Program-made: the position numbers and the translations under genes
The notes under the pieces: generated by a model
Database searches by the model: none
What the model saw: the letters and a program-made list of their open reading frames with translations, nothing else
What the model was told of the DNA's origin: nothing
From: Antrodiella citrinella
Taxonomy: Eukaryota; Basidiomycota; Agaricomycetes; Polyporales; Steccherinaceae
Assembly (NCBI GenBank): GCA_004802725.1
Contig: SGPM01000132.1
Span: forward strand, 1 to 64,000
DNA length: 64,000 nt
Reading direction: 5' to 3'
Part shown: positions 1 to 11,057 of the stretch, piece after piece
How positions within the stretch are numbered: position 1 is the first letter of the stretch
Layout of the letters: each line of letters starts with the position of its first letter

Positions 1-1005
1 TTTGTCGGAGCAGGGCTAGAAGCCGCTGAAGTCGGCGAACGAGAAGATACTGACGATGTCGGCGGACGGTGGGATGACCGACTGGGAGGCGACGGACTCG
101 AAGATGAACGCGCACTCGAAGTGGCAGTACTGGGTGTCGTATTGAGCATGATGCTGTCGTCATCAGGAGTGTCTCCAGTGGTGGCAACGAGAGCGGCGTG
201 CGTAACGGGAGCGATCGCGGGATCGGCATGCATAGTGGAAGCGATCGCAGGATCGGCGACTTCGTCGTGGGCAATAGCGGCGGGAACAACAGGGACGATA
301 GCGGCAGGGACGACAGGGGTGTTGGGGACAGCGGGGATGGTGTCGACGGTGGCAGCAGCAGCCTACGCAATCATGTTGAATCAGTAAAGTGCTTTGAACG
401 AATAACTAAGTCATACGCACATTTTGAGCCGGGGCAATGTGCAGCGCCCCACCGCCCGTAGCTATAGTGCCATTCCAAAGTTCCTCGCACTTGTCGTAGA
501 GGGGGAATCCATGGGTCTTCCAATACTTGGCCTTACGATTCGTCTACAATGAGCATAGTAGTAGTGAGTTGACTTCCTAGTCAAGAAGACCAGATGTTCT
601 TTACATACCGCTAAATACGCCTCCCATACCGGCCCAGACGCGATCACCGTACACATCTGAGCATCCCATCCAACGCCTGACAAGTCCCTGATCCTCTTGA
701 CAATGCGAAAGTTGTTTTTGATCTGTCAGATACCATGAGATTGAGAGCCGGAGCAGAAAAAAAGCAAGGACGTACCGCTTGTGCACGGTCCTTGCAGCTC
801 CAACTTGGCCTACCAGATCACGAAACTTCGTAGCGGCCCCCTGCCAGGCTACAGGCTTGAAAGAGTTGTCGGCCATGTCTCCGTGGATCTTGCAATCGAG
901 CAAGAAATTGATGAGGATCGCATCATCGGAGGGACGCCAGTTGGCTCGATTAGCCATAGCAGCGGAGGGGGCAGGGGAAAGAAAGGAAGGGGATGTGGTT
1001 GTCAA
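1..1005 (-). CDS. Myb/SANT-like DNA-binding domain protein (3' end outside window)
   Basis: Probably a nuclear DNA-binding protein of the large, poorly studied Myb/SANT-like family that is expanded in basidiomycetes. The first exon holds the opening helix (RANWRPSDDAILINFLLDCK). The second carries the IKNNFRIVKRIRDLSGVGWD block followed by VWEAYLA. The third has the family-typical KYWKTHGFPLYDKCEELW segment and an ATGGGAL tail. After a further intron (about 380-408) a Pro/Ala/Ser-rich, probably disordered tail stays open to the window edge, so the stop lies outside. Introns two and three keep phase. The first junction does not: donor at 775 and acceptor at 723 leave the frame off by one, so a weak donor, a missed exon or a small error must be there. 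The start could be 1005 or the Met about 16 codons later. Recognition is from motif memory only. Confidence 0.7.
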
Positions 1006-1905
1006 TGCATCGCGGGCGAAGGATATAGGTGGTTGACATGCGGAGAGGGTGCGGGATCATGCATGTTCGACAGCCATCTAATCATCACACATTATCGCAC
1101 CGTTACAATCTGACTGTCACTCACCTCAAATACAGCCAAACACCGGCTGCCTTTTATGGTAGGCTAACCTGACCTGACCTGACCGTAACCACGCTCCCGA
1201 ACGGAGCCTTAGCCTGCCTTCTATTCATTGAACACATTGCGTAACAATAAGAGCAGCTTTATCGATAGCCGGGTCGTGGGGAGCGAAGGAGGAGCACGAT
1301 GAGGCCTGCACACTTTTGCCGCCGCCTTGGATACACATGCGTCCATAAGGTTCAAGAATGTTCAAGAGCGCTCCCACGCTTTGTTGTGTGGTTCGGCGAT
1401 TGGCGCGGCCCGGGCGCTGGCTCCCACTTCTCTGCCGTACTTACGTACATCATCCATCCTCTGCGAAATACCTTCCTATTGCAATGCCTTTGCTCTTTCC
1501 ATACTCGGCGAATCGTGATGCTCAAGTCCTCTCAGCCATAGTAGTGTCTTTATCTGCCATGCTATCCTCGACCGGTGTAAATGTGAACGGCGGCTACTAC
1601 CTAGTACCTCCGAGTCCCTCGTTGCATTTATGTGACATCTCGCAGCAAATTTGAACACTTGCATAAATCGTTGGAATCAGGGTAAGAGATACATTGCAAA
1701 GATGACCGGCATCTTAAGAAAAATCGGGCTCGGAGTCGCAATATACATAATACAGTAACAGGCCGCATCGATTCGTCTGGCGATGTAGTTATGGACGGAT
1801 TAAGATGAATCGATGTCCGAACTGGAACTGCCAATGGCACGCATGAGACGTCTCAGCGATCCGATGACCTCCCAGTGGCGAGCAAATATGCTTGAAGAGT
1901 CGTTG
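1006..1905. other. intergenic region without a supported gene
   Basis: About 0.9 kb between two minus-strand genes. Open frames here are short, overlap each other and resemble no protein I know. A small direct repeat of ACCTG units lies at about 1166-1184. The stretch should hold the 5' flank of the SANT-like gene and the 3' flank of the next gene. I see no clear promoter motif. Confidence 0.5.
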
Positions 1906-2824
1906 TCATACACCATCAGTACACCATGATGACCAGTGCTTGCTTCTTGATCGTCGACTGGACGAGGACATGAGAATGCGACCAAAAACTGAAGCAATGC
2001 CTGAAGACTCGCCTTCAAGTTCAGGAGTGGAGGCCCCTATGATCACCAATGCTGGGCCTTGATCCTCTGCCGAATCCAGCTCCGAGTCTTTGGTGCCGCC
2101 GATCAGACCGGATTTGTCGGAATCATCGGAGGCCTGGTTTTTCACGTTTGCGTTCACCAACGTAGTCGTGGAAGCTGCTAGTGCTAAACACATGACGTGA
2201 CGTTATAAAATGGCGGCAGTATCATTAGAGATAACATTGTAATACATACCATGTGCTGCCGTGGCAAGCTGCTGGCTTGTCTCCATCACGAGCCTCACAT
2301 AAGCAGCGTGGGTTGATGAACTCTAAGAAAATATGAATTTGTTGAGCACAAAAACTCTGCAAGTGGACAGTATGTGCGCACTCTAGCGTGAACCCCCAAT
2401 ACGATGGTCTCCTTGACAAATTCGTGACTGCGGGTATGGATCCGTCGCCGGTCTGTAAAGTTCTTCCAGCTTGGATTACGCCAAATGGGATCCGATTCTA
2501 TGAAGGAAGTGTCCGCCTTCAGCGTCGCCATCTTTTCAAGCAACCTGATTTCGAAAAGTGAACATTGTCACGGTCATCAGCACACAAATATGAAGAAACT
2601 CACCTTGAGCAGTGGCTTAGAAGTTTCCGGACCTCTTCCGGCGTAATATGGTTCTTTTCTTCGTCGATAGCACCTAAGGCGAGGTTGATGTTCTTCATAC
2701 CTATATCGACATGTTCTTCGGGTGACGTGTTGCAATATATCTTCTTCAAAATTTGATCGGTCGCCTTGAAGGATATGTCAAGAGTTGTAGCGGTGTTGGC
2801 AGATATTCCTAAGAAAGTAGCCAT
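1906..2824 (-). CDS. unrecognised four-exon fungal protein
   Basis: I do not recognise a family. The protein starts at MATFLGISANTATTLDISFK and continues as a mostly helical N-terminal half (exon 1 about 2606-2824, exon 2 about 2420-2545), a short helical exon 3, then a Ser/Asp/Glu-rich, probably disordered C-terminal half. All three introns have GT-AG borders and keep phase, which is the main support. The helical N-terminus is loosely reminiscent of the small adaptor domains at the front of fungal NLR-like proteins, but that is only an impression. Near the 3' end an overlapping frame reading to about 1800 also looks coding (FARHWEVIGSLRRLMRAIGS), so the last exon may use another acceptor and end there. 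Length is about 240 residues. Confidence 0.55.
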
Positions 2825-3355
2825 AGTATGTTTGCGTTCAAGAGCCTTGCGTTCCGGCGTAGGTCTCGAGTCTTGTTGGATGGTGCTGTCTTAGCAGCAG
2901 CTGGCTTCCTCCTTTAATACATGGTACCACAGCGCAATGACTGCCACCGAAACCTCGAGAATCGAAAGAAGAACAAAGGATGGCACGCATCTTAGAAACA
3001 ACAAGCGGTTGCAAGGTCAACACAATAGAAGTCTTTGACATGTTCAGCGACGAATCAGCGTTGTCAGTTTCGTCACTGTGTTCAAATGTGTCAACGAGAA
3101 CGGCGCTTGATCGGATAGTACATAGACACCCATACGATATCATTGCCGAATTAGGCCACCTTGTTCCCATTGTCTTTTGTTCAACCGGCGTCAAATATAA
3201 TCAATGTTCACAGCACCTTTACGACCACAGTTGCCCTGTGGACCTTCTCTGCAAACTCGACTTTCCGACTTCCCCTCCATCCAAGTCATCGTCGCACATA
3301 CTCTCATAATTCGTTACAGCACCACGGCCCACCCCGCCGTCACGGTAGTGGAGCA
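2825..3355. promoter_or_regulatory. divergent intergenic region, 530 bases
   Basis: Lies between the 5' ends of the minus-strand unrecognised gene and the plus-strand kinase-like gene, so it must hold both promoters. Long open frames exist on both strands across about 2840-3310, but they overlap, lack recognisable motifs and are not bordered by convincing splice sites, so I did not call a gene. No unambiguous TATA box stands out. Confidence 0.4.
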
Positions 3356-4772
3356 ATGGCCACGAACAGAGCGCCGATAGACTTCGACAAGTATATCGAC
3401 CCTACGCTCAGTCCAGAGATCCGACGTGGACTACGCGAAGTGGTCCCTCATGATCCCGAAGTGCTGTGGCCTCACGAGATATTCTGGCGCGATCACCAAG
3501 AGTGGCTGGCGCAGAAAGGGTATCTGCTCCGGCCTCGCTACAAGCCCGATTGGGTCCCTTCGTGGAAAGGAACAGGTCACCACTATGACGATTACGAAGA
3601 TGGGAAAGCCACCATGGTGAGAACGGCGCGAACCTATTCAGTGTGCATGCTGAATAGACTCTTTCAGCGAGGTGCAGTGTTAGATGCAACACGACTATCG
3701 GATGGAGAGATGGTGATGCTCAAGCAAATCAAACATGACGTTCATCCATTCGAGGTGGACATCAGCCAGATGTTTTCAGAGGAGCCACTGAAATCGCATT
3801 CGAGAAACCACTGTATCCCCATCTTCGAAGTCTTGGTAGTCCCTGACGAACATCGCACGTCCATCCTTGTGATGCCGCTGCTTCGTCCCTACGATGATCC
3901 GCGCTTCAAGACCACGGGTGAAGCTCTTGAATATTTTCGTCAGATATTCGAGGTGCGTGACATTCTGCGCTATTGAAATATATGGTTGTGACGTGTTCAA
4001 AACTTTCAAGGGATTGCAATTCATGCATCAGTGTCACGTCGCCCATCGGTGCGGTCTCATGTTCTCTAGCAGATGTCGTATCTGCTGAAGCTATCAACGT
4101 AGCGATTGCATGTATCTCAACATCATGATGGACCCCAGACCATTGTACCCGAACATGTTCCACCCAGCCTACACCACTAAAGCTTGCGATGATTGGAAAG
4201 TATCTGCAAAACATTACGATCGCACCTTAAAACCGGTCAAGTATTATCTGATCGACTTTGGGTTGTCCCGCAAGTATGACGCCAATGATCCAGCCCCTCG
4301 CGAGTATCCGATTTTGGGCGGGGACAAGACAGTACCTGAATTCAAAATCTCGGACGGTCCGTTCGATCCATTCCCAACCGACATCTACTATCTTGGCAGC
4401 ATGATACGTCAGGACTTTTTACAGGTTCACTTCCAATGCTGTTTAAGTCCCTATTCCCCTAGCTGATGCGGCGCGCCCTTCCAGAAACTCCGTGGCTTCG
4501 AATTCATGGAGCCGCTTGTGAACGACATGGTGCAGGCGGATCCTACCAAACGACCAACCATCGACGAGGTGGTGGTTCGATTCAAGGCTTTGTACGACAC
4601 GCTCCCCTGGTGGGTGCTGCGGTCTCGTATCGCAAGGGAAGGTGGAGAGAGCTTTGCACTTCGAGCCTTCAGCTCCGTAGGACATTTTGTCCACACAACG
4701 ACTCACATTCTTATCCGTCGCAAAGCTATGCCCCAACCTCCCAAATACCCACAACATACATTTTCCACCTAG
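3356..4772 (+). CDS. protein kinase-like protein, intact family copy
   Basis: Five exons (3356-3616, 3668-3952, 4011-4048, 4103-4424, 4485-4772) give 397 residues with all phases matching. The N-terminal region carries the family block PHEIFWRDHQEWL. A VAIK-like lysine may be the one in GEMVMLKQI. The catalytic loop, joined across the 38-base exon, reads VAHRDCMYLN: the Asp and Asn of HRDxxxxN are kept, but the usual Lys two residues after Asp is Met. DFG is kept in YYLIDFGLSR, followed by GGDKTVPEF in the activation-segment position and KRPTIDEVV near the end of the C-lobe. No glycine-rich loop is visible. Activity is plausible but unproven, and the substrate is unknown. The last intron has an unusual GTTCAC donor. 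It heads a tandem run with 5379-6010 and 6380-7827 and shares exon structure with 18620-19965. Confidence 0.85.
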
Positions 4773-5378
4773 TCTTCAATTTCGTTCTCAGACTCGGTTG
4801 ATTACTACGGTGTTTGTTGTTATACCCACGGAATGTCTTCTACTATAGGATCAATGTTTTGGGTTAGTACCCCTCTGGACTCTCATGGATGACTTACCTT
4901 TCCCCCCTGCATCTTGACCTGAACGTGCTGAAGGACGAAGGATGACGGTTGTCATCCAAACGACTGGCTCGAAGATTCCGCACTAGGCCCTTCTTTCGTC
5001 TGTGGGATTATGAACTCATGCTGGAATACTTACTCTGGTACGTCCCGCATTGCAATTGACGAGGTGCAAGAACAAAGACCACGGCAAAGGATGTCAAAGG
5101 TGTATGTAAAGGGCGTCGCGGCGACACAATAACCTTATTCTCTGAGTTCAGAAATCGAACGTGGTGCTTAGCGCTTATCTCCCAGGCACATAGGCTACGC
5201 GCCCATGACGACAACTAAGCGAGTTTGAGGTTCCCACCGTGACTCTTTGTTCAGCAGCTTTCGTCCAGCTGGCCTGCGACCGGCCTGCGACTTGAAGCTG
5301 GCTTCATTCTATGATTTGAAAGTACTGATGCAGTTCTGCGGGAGGTGATGCAATAGCCGGAGTGGGACGGTCTTAGGA
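4773..5378. other. spacer between kinase-like copies
   Basis: No gene is supported. The first bases after 4773 share short matches (an ACCACGGAAT-like block and GTCTT) with the 3' flank of the third kinase-like copy near 7860, as expected if the duplication carried flanking sequence. The N-lobe exons that should precede the copy at 5379 are absent here. A direct repeat of GGCCTGCGAC occurs at about 5271-5291. Confidence 0.5.
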
Positions 5379-6010
5379 TCCTAGACCTATGTACCCAGAC
5401 ATGTACCATCCGCGTTCAACCTTCAAGACTCGAGACGGAAATGGATGGGCGAGGCATTACACCCGCACGAGAAGACCGGTGAAGTACTACCTTATTGACT
5501 TCGGTCTTTCTCGCCGGTACGCCGCCGATGACGTCTCTCCTCTCGAAGTTCCCATCAGAGGAGGAGACAAGTCAGTACCGGAGTTTCGCTCTGACGAACC
5601 GTGCAATCCGTTCCCGACAGACATATGCTATGTCGGCAACATGATTCGCGAAAACTTCCTGCAGGTACGTAGTCCGATGTTATGCCTAGTTTCAGATTCT
5701 CAATGTATCTTGGCAGAAACCTAAGGGTTTTGCGGGCTTCGAGTTCATGTCGTCGCTGGTGAATGATATGATCCAGGACGATCCTTCCAAGAGGCCAACA
5801 ATTGACCAAGTCGTGGCACGATTCGATCAGTTGATTCACTCGCTTTCCTGGTGGACTCTTCACACTCGTCTTCCGGAAGACAATGAAACTCGTAGCGATC
5901 GTGTGTTTCGAGGGATACGTCATGCGTTCCGAACTACCACTCATCTATTGACTCTACGCAGTGCCCTTCCTCGTCCGCGCAGTGATCCTCCCCACACATT
6001 CACATTCTGA
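5379..6010 (+). pseudogene. 5'-truncated kinase-like copy
   Basis: Similarity to the intact neighbour begins abruptly at an in-frame Asp-Pro-Arg-Pro just before MYPDMYHP. It then continues through two exons (about 5379-5664 and 5717-6010) to the normal C-terminus. DFG is kept (YYLIDFGLSR), as are GGDKSVPEF and KRPTIDQVV. The whole N-lobe and the HRD catalytic loop are missing, and nothing in the 600 bases upstream resembles them. The remaining frame has no internal stop, and the intron keeps GT-AG borders and phase. The truncation is therefore recent, or the fragment is under some constraint. A protein from the Met at 5389 would lack ATP binding and catalysis. Confidence 0.75.
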
Positions 6011-6379
6011 CTTCTTTGTGTCCTTCCAATCCACGGTTCACACTATGGTTCACGAGTGCTGTTTAACCTTTATGTTTATTGAGTGTAGTGCCACTGGTTC
6101 CGTTCAATCCATGGATCGTACAAGGTGTGATTTGAAGCGTTTAAGCACTGATGTGCTTACTGTATGAGGTCAGGTTCTTCTGTTCATTGGTTAGGCTGCC
6201 GACACCCCAAAACAGATCGAGAACAAATGCATCTTCAGTGGAAACGAAGGACGTAAGCCCGTGGGAAAGTGTCGCATGAATTCAATTGAAATCCTTCGTC
6301 GTCACCGTAGCGGCGTGGTCCACGCAGGCTTTCATATCAAGATCACGCGTTTATCTAGACATTCGCTACACTGGAGAAT

Positions 6380-7827
6380 ATGTCGACTCCCAGTGCCCCC
6401 GCTAGTGCAAACGCTGCCGTCAACACTTTGACTCGGACTCCTTCCTTCAGTCCTTCCTTTCGACGTCTGCTCGATGAAGTGGACGCGAGGGATACCAACC
6501 AACTCTATCCTAGAGAGATCTATTGGCGTGACCATCAGCCATGGTTAAAGCAGAGAGGCTACTTGCTACGCAAGTGCTACGACCCAGCGTGGACCCCTTC
6601 ATAGGTAAGGACAAATCTCAGTCGGTCGGATGTCGAAGACGGTATGCAGCTCCCAGTACGTCTTGAGACTGCTTTGAATGCATAAATATTAACTTTTGCT
6701 TGATAGTACAACCAAGTTATCGACGCGACGCGACTGTCCGACGGAGGAATGGTGATACTCAAACGAATCCGACGCAAAGTCCATCCTTACGAAGTAGACA
6801 TCATCGAGATGTTTTCCGAATCTGAGATCCCATCCTCGTAACCATTGCGTTCCTGCCTTGGAGGTTCTCGACGTTGCCGACGAGGACGACCATTCCATCC
6901 TTGTCTTGCCACTGCTTCGTCCGAGTCGGGCTAATGATCCGCGCTTCAAAACCAGAGGCGAGGCACTTGAGTTCTTCCTCCAGGTATTCGAGGTGAGATT
7001 CGTGCTCTCAAGTTGGCAGACCGTGTCCAAATATTCTGACATTCTGACATTCCCTCCTTCGCTCAAGGGCTTGCAATTTATGCATGAATGTCATGTAGCT
7101 CATCGGTAGAGTATATTTATGTGCAGACGTCACGTATTACTGACACCCTATGTAGAGACTGCATGCACCTCAACATCATGATGGATCCCCGACCAATGTA
7201 CCCGCAGATGTACCACCCTCAAGCTATTGACCGCTCGCGGGATTGGTAAGGATGTGCTGACCATCATGATTACACGCGCACCGCCAGGCCAGTCAAGTAT
7301 TATTTCATCGATTTTGGCTTATCGCGCAAGTACGAGGCCACCGACATGACACCTAGGGAGTATCCAATCTGGGGGGGGGGGAGATAAAACAGTTCGCGAG
7401 TTTCACAAGTCTGACGAGCCCTGTGACCCGTTCCCCACCGATATCTATTACCTTGGCAGTATGATACGTGAATACTTTCTACAGGTGCGTTCTCTTCTTT
7501 GTTAGCAGTATTATTCTGACGATCACGTTTCCTTGTTTCAGAAGCTGAAAGGGTTCGATTTCATGGAACCACTTATCAACGACATGGGTGCAACCGGAAC
7601 CCGCTCTTCGTCCTACTATTGACGAAGTAGTGACTCGGTTCGAGGCTTTGTGCGACACTCTCCCTTGGTGGCCGATGAGGAGCCGAATCAGGAGAGAGAA
7701 CGAAGCAGCTATTTTCCGAGCTATCAGCTCCATGCGCCACAGTTTCCAAGCAGTGTCCTTCATCCTGAGAGCTCGTAGTGCCATGCCTCGCCCACTTAAA
7801 CACCCATTACATACATTCACTACATGA
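6380..7827 (+). pseudogene. kinase-like copy with several disabling changes
   Basis: Same family and exon order as the intact copy at 3356, with start at MSTPSAPASA. I count five breaks. A TAG at 6602-6604 stands where the intact copy has the Trp of PSWKG. A frame change sits near 6825-6830, after EMFSES. A TAA at 7247-7249 follows a Trp. A run of eleven G at 7371-7381 shifts the frame in the GGDK block. One extra G near 7586 falls in the NDMV/NDMG segment. Between breaks the match stays good, including the 38-base exon with QFMHECHVAHR, YYFIDFGLSR and RPTIDEVVTRF, so decay is recent. All recognisable introns keep their borders. Confidence 0.85.
7371..7381 (+). repeat. eleven-base G run inside the pseudogene
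   Basis: A homopolymer of eleven G replaces the short G-rich codons that encode the GGD motif in the sister copies. It changes the frame. Such tracts are prone to slippage and to sequencing error, so its true length is the least certain of the pseudogene lesions. Confidence 0.7.
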
Positions 7828-8311
7828 ACGTTGATCCATCTATACTCTCTTTGTTCTATTCTATACCACGGAATTACGGAACGTCTTAGGATATTGCAAC
7901 CATGCTGGCCATGTACGTCTTCAAGTTGTTGTTCGTTTGCTTTGATGAGGACACTGTACGCGTGACGACGTAGTCAACTTCCTCAAAGTCACCTAGCAAC
8001 GAGCCATTTATTACAGCATTGTTCCATGCTTCGCGTCTTTCGTTGAAACTCATGTCCGAAGACTATTGTATCGGAGTGATGGTGTCGCCGTCTCCTTTTC
8101 CGGGTCTCTCACCCCAAGAATTTTAGCCCTGGGTTGTTTCTTACCATTACGAACAGAAGGGGTTGCCGGGTAGTTGAAAGGATTTGTAAGATGATCATGA
8201 CAGAACCGTTTATTATTGTATGCATACTCGTATCATAAATACACATGTGATACATCCGAGCACATCTGCTCAGCTTGGTGCCAGCGTGATTACATTGCAC
8301 AACAAGCATCG
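7828..8311. other. convergent intergenic region
   Basis: Holds the 3' ends of the plus-strand kinase-like pseudogene and the minus-strand aquaporin gene. No coding frame is supported. It corresponds in position to the 200-base convergent spacer at 18418-18619 in the second kinase/aquaporin pair. Confidence 0.5.
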
Positions 8312-9909
8312 TTAAGACCCCCTCGTTTTGTTGGTCTCCAAGTCCACGGTATATGAGATACCAGACAAAGTAGAAGGCACTCCGCGAATGTCTTGACGGC
8401 GCTGTTCCAGCGCCTTCTGTCCGGCCAACACGGCCAAACTGGACGCAGTAACGACTACATGGAATATCAGCATAATAAGCGTGATGAGTGTCGTAGCGGT
8501 ACGCACCGCGTGAGGAGTCAGTGAACATGAGTTCATAGAACATAGCGCCGAAAAACGTTGCCGGTAGGTTTGTGAGGGAGGCCAGCACTGCGTATGTCCC
8601 TCCGCCTGCCGCTGGTCCCCAGATGGTGAGAGCGGCGAAGCGGCCGCCGACGTCTCGCGAGGAGTTTATCGCAACTTGAGAAGACGGACAATGAGGTCAC
8701 TCGAAGTGAGGATCAGATTCAGACGTGTGGCAACATACCGCCGATGGGGGAATATCCGTAGATCAAGAGAGAGCTTCATAGGAGCTTGATTCAGTATCGT
8801 TCGAATTGCGAGAATCCAGAACTCACAGTGTTAGACCAAAGATCCAAGGTGTAATGATTGTATTTATGAACGGGTTCGTGGGGTCAATCACAGCCCATAT
8901 CACCATGCCGAATATGAAGTCCTGTTGGCAACGCCCAAAGTAAGCGCAAGATAATTATGTAGAGCCACACACAAAGACGTACACACACGAATTCGTTCAG
9001 GAAAACTTGCCCCAAATTTGCACCAGGCAGAACATAAAATGCGAATATACCCGCGGGACCTTGTGGCGTGAACATGACGGAATTCAAAGTACCTGCGGCC
9101 TCGAGGGCCTTGGTTGCTTGCTAACGAAAGTGTCAGCTCAAACGAGGCTGAGCGTAGCATTATCACTTACTGCTATCAAGCCATTATACTGCACATAGAC
9201 AAGCAAGCACGCCACGTAGCTTCCTAAGATCTGAGAAGCGATGTACCTTCAGACAATGTTTCAGTAATTGACCACCGGCAATCGTGAGGATGCCAACCTG
9301 ACAGCCTTCATCGGAGGGAACTTCTTGGTTATCACAAAGGAAATCGTGACCGCTGGATGAAAGTGTCCCCCAGATGTGCTCGCGCAGACCTGACGACGAA
9401 ATAGATCAGACACAACGATAATGCAAACAGCCCATATAGACTCACGATGAATGCCAATGCAAGGCCAGCACCATACGCAATGCCGCTCTGGAATACCGCT
9501 GTTCATTGACTAATCAGATCGACAGCGAGGTATGCTGCTGCGTTAGTACTGACACGACAGCGGCGTTCCCGTTATGCTTCCGAGAATATAAGCAGCACTT
9601 GACCCCACTCCTATGAGCAGTCGTCAGGCAAGTTCGTCGCCGATACAATCATACATACCGGCAAAAGTATAGATGAGAACTCCCATCTAAAATGAAGAAT
9701 CATGTGACAGTCCTTGGGTTCATGAGGAAAATGCTTACAAATTCAGCAACACACTCTACGAACCAATGCGCCTGGCGATATCGAAACTTCTCCCAAGATA
9801 CCATGAGAGCTGGTCGGCGAGAGATATCTTCAAGGTGAACGGAACGAGAGGGAGGTGTTTCCATAGTCGTCAATGGGGTGGACGGATAAAGGGTCGATGA
9901 ATGTGACAT
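8312..9909 (-). CDS. aquaporin-family channel with altered NPA boxes
   Basis: Membrane channel of the MIP/aquaporin family for water or small neutral solutes. Eleven exons (9909-9739, 9686-9659, 9610-9554, 9498-9446, 9389-9298, 9246-9171, 9120-8989, 8921-8827, 8773-8739, 8674-8507, 8454-8312) give 349 residues, every junction in phase. About six hydrophobic segments are visible. The first pore loop reads SGGHFHPAVTIS, so NPA is HPA. The second reads GVAINSSRDVGGR, so NPA is NSS while the following Arg-Asp is kept. The segment FGMVIWAVIDPTNPF before the second loop and the long loop with FTPQGPAGIFAFY resemble a fungal subgroup rather than classical water channels. It faces the kinase-like pseudogene. 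A relic of its last two exons lies at 18138-18417. Which solute passes cannot be told. Confidence 0.88.
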
Positions 9910-11057
9910 AAATGCAGCCTGAGTGCAAGGCAGTGGTATATATGCTCGGGCAGTCGAAGTTATTGCGTCAATTCTTGAAGGTCGCGGCCCACGAGCATCT
10001 GTTATCACATTTAGCCTAGATCTGATGCCCGTTGAGGGAACGTATGCGCCACACCTTGAACGATAGGAATGATGCGTACTATCACAGACGAGTTCAGCAG
10101 CGCTACGCTCAAGCTCATAGGTCACGGAGTACGAAGCCCGCTGACACTGGCCTTACTTTAGTACAAAGAAATACACATTTGCTGGTATGTGTGGACATTT
10201 CGCACTGCTTTGAGAGCTTGCGCCGGTCAATAAAAATTGTCCGAGCTTTGAGATTTCAAACATCGAAGGCCGCGTCGCTGACACACAAATCGTAGAGCTA
10301 TCCCCGTTCACCGGGACCTAGCCTTTGAGGCGAAAATCGACCATCCAGGGATGTCATCACTAGGAGATCAATCAGCATAAGCAGTAGTAGACTTAGTATG
10401 AGCTCACCGTAAGCCGTTGTGATGTATGAGCTGATACGATGCCAGTGGCATCCTATGGTATATGTCCCATTGCGTTGAACGGATCAGGAAGAGAAGTTAC
10501 GGCCAACTTACTGATCGCAGGTGAAAATGCCAATCTCAGTTGTTTCAACGACGACAGCAGACATGGGGATCCGGAGAAGATCCAAGTTGTCCACATAACG
10601 CAGCTCTCGGTCGAGGCTTCCGGTCGTGAGTATCATCTGACTTCATTTCCTCTTCAGTCTAGGTGACATGGTAGGCTTATTACCCCAGCTGCGCAGCTAA
10701 TGTGACTGTGAAGGGGATCAGGAAAAACATACATAGCATTCATTGTTGACGTACCCTCAATGGCTGATTGTCAATCCGAAGTGATATGTAATGTTGAGAG
10801 GTGTTAGTCGCGCCCAGACCCAGATGATGTCTGCAAGAAGTGCTTCTCAGAGATCACGATCGATCGTACACTCTTGCACGCAGGCTCTCTCTCTTTGAAA
10901 ACTACCAATGTTCATTAAAATAGTCATAGACAACGAGACAAGACAGAAATTGAAGGAAATATCAGCCTACAACAGCGCAATTACGCGTACGAGTCCGTAT
11001 TGATACCAAAAGTCCATGAAGTCGTGATCCGTTTGAACGTGAATGGGTCGTTAAATG
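9910..11057. other. intergenic region without a supported gene
   Basis: About 1.1 kb upstream of the aquaporin gene and downstream of the next minus-strand gene. Open frames of 75-90 codons at 10032 and 10439 on the plus strand have no recognisable motif and no clear splice context. I see no RNA gene or repeat. Confidence 0.5.

Noticed and set aside
462..683. Straight reading of the second SANT-like exon into an intron, ending ARNFGMAL.
   Set aside because: A GT-AG intron at the GTATGT after EAYLA gives the family-typical FPLYDKCEELW continuation, so the read-through is intron sequence.
1166..1184. Short ACCTG tandem repeat, considered as a telomere-like or regulatory repeat.
   Set aside because: Under four units, isolated, and unlike fungal telomere repeats; probably chance or a microsatellite seed.
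2838..3309. Opposing open frames of about 110 codons on both strands between two genes.
   Set aside because: They overlap one another, lack motifs and have no splice partners; the stretch is better explained as a divergent promoter region.
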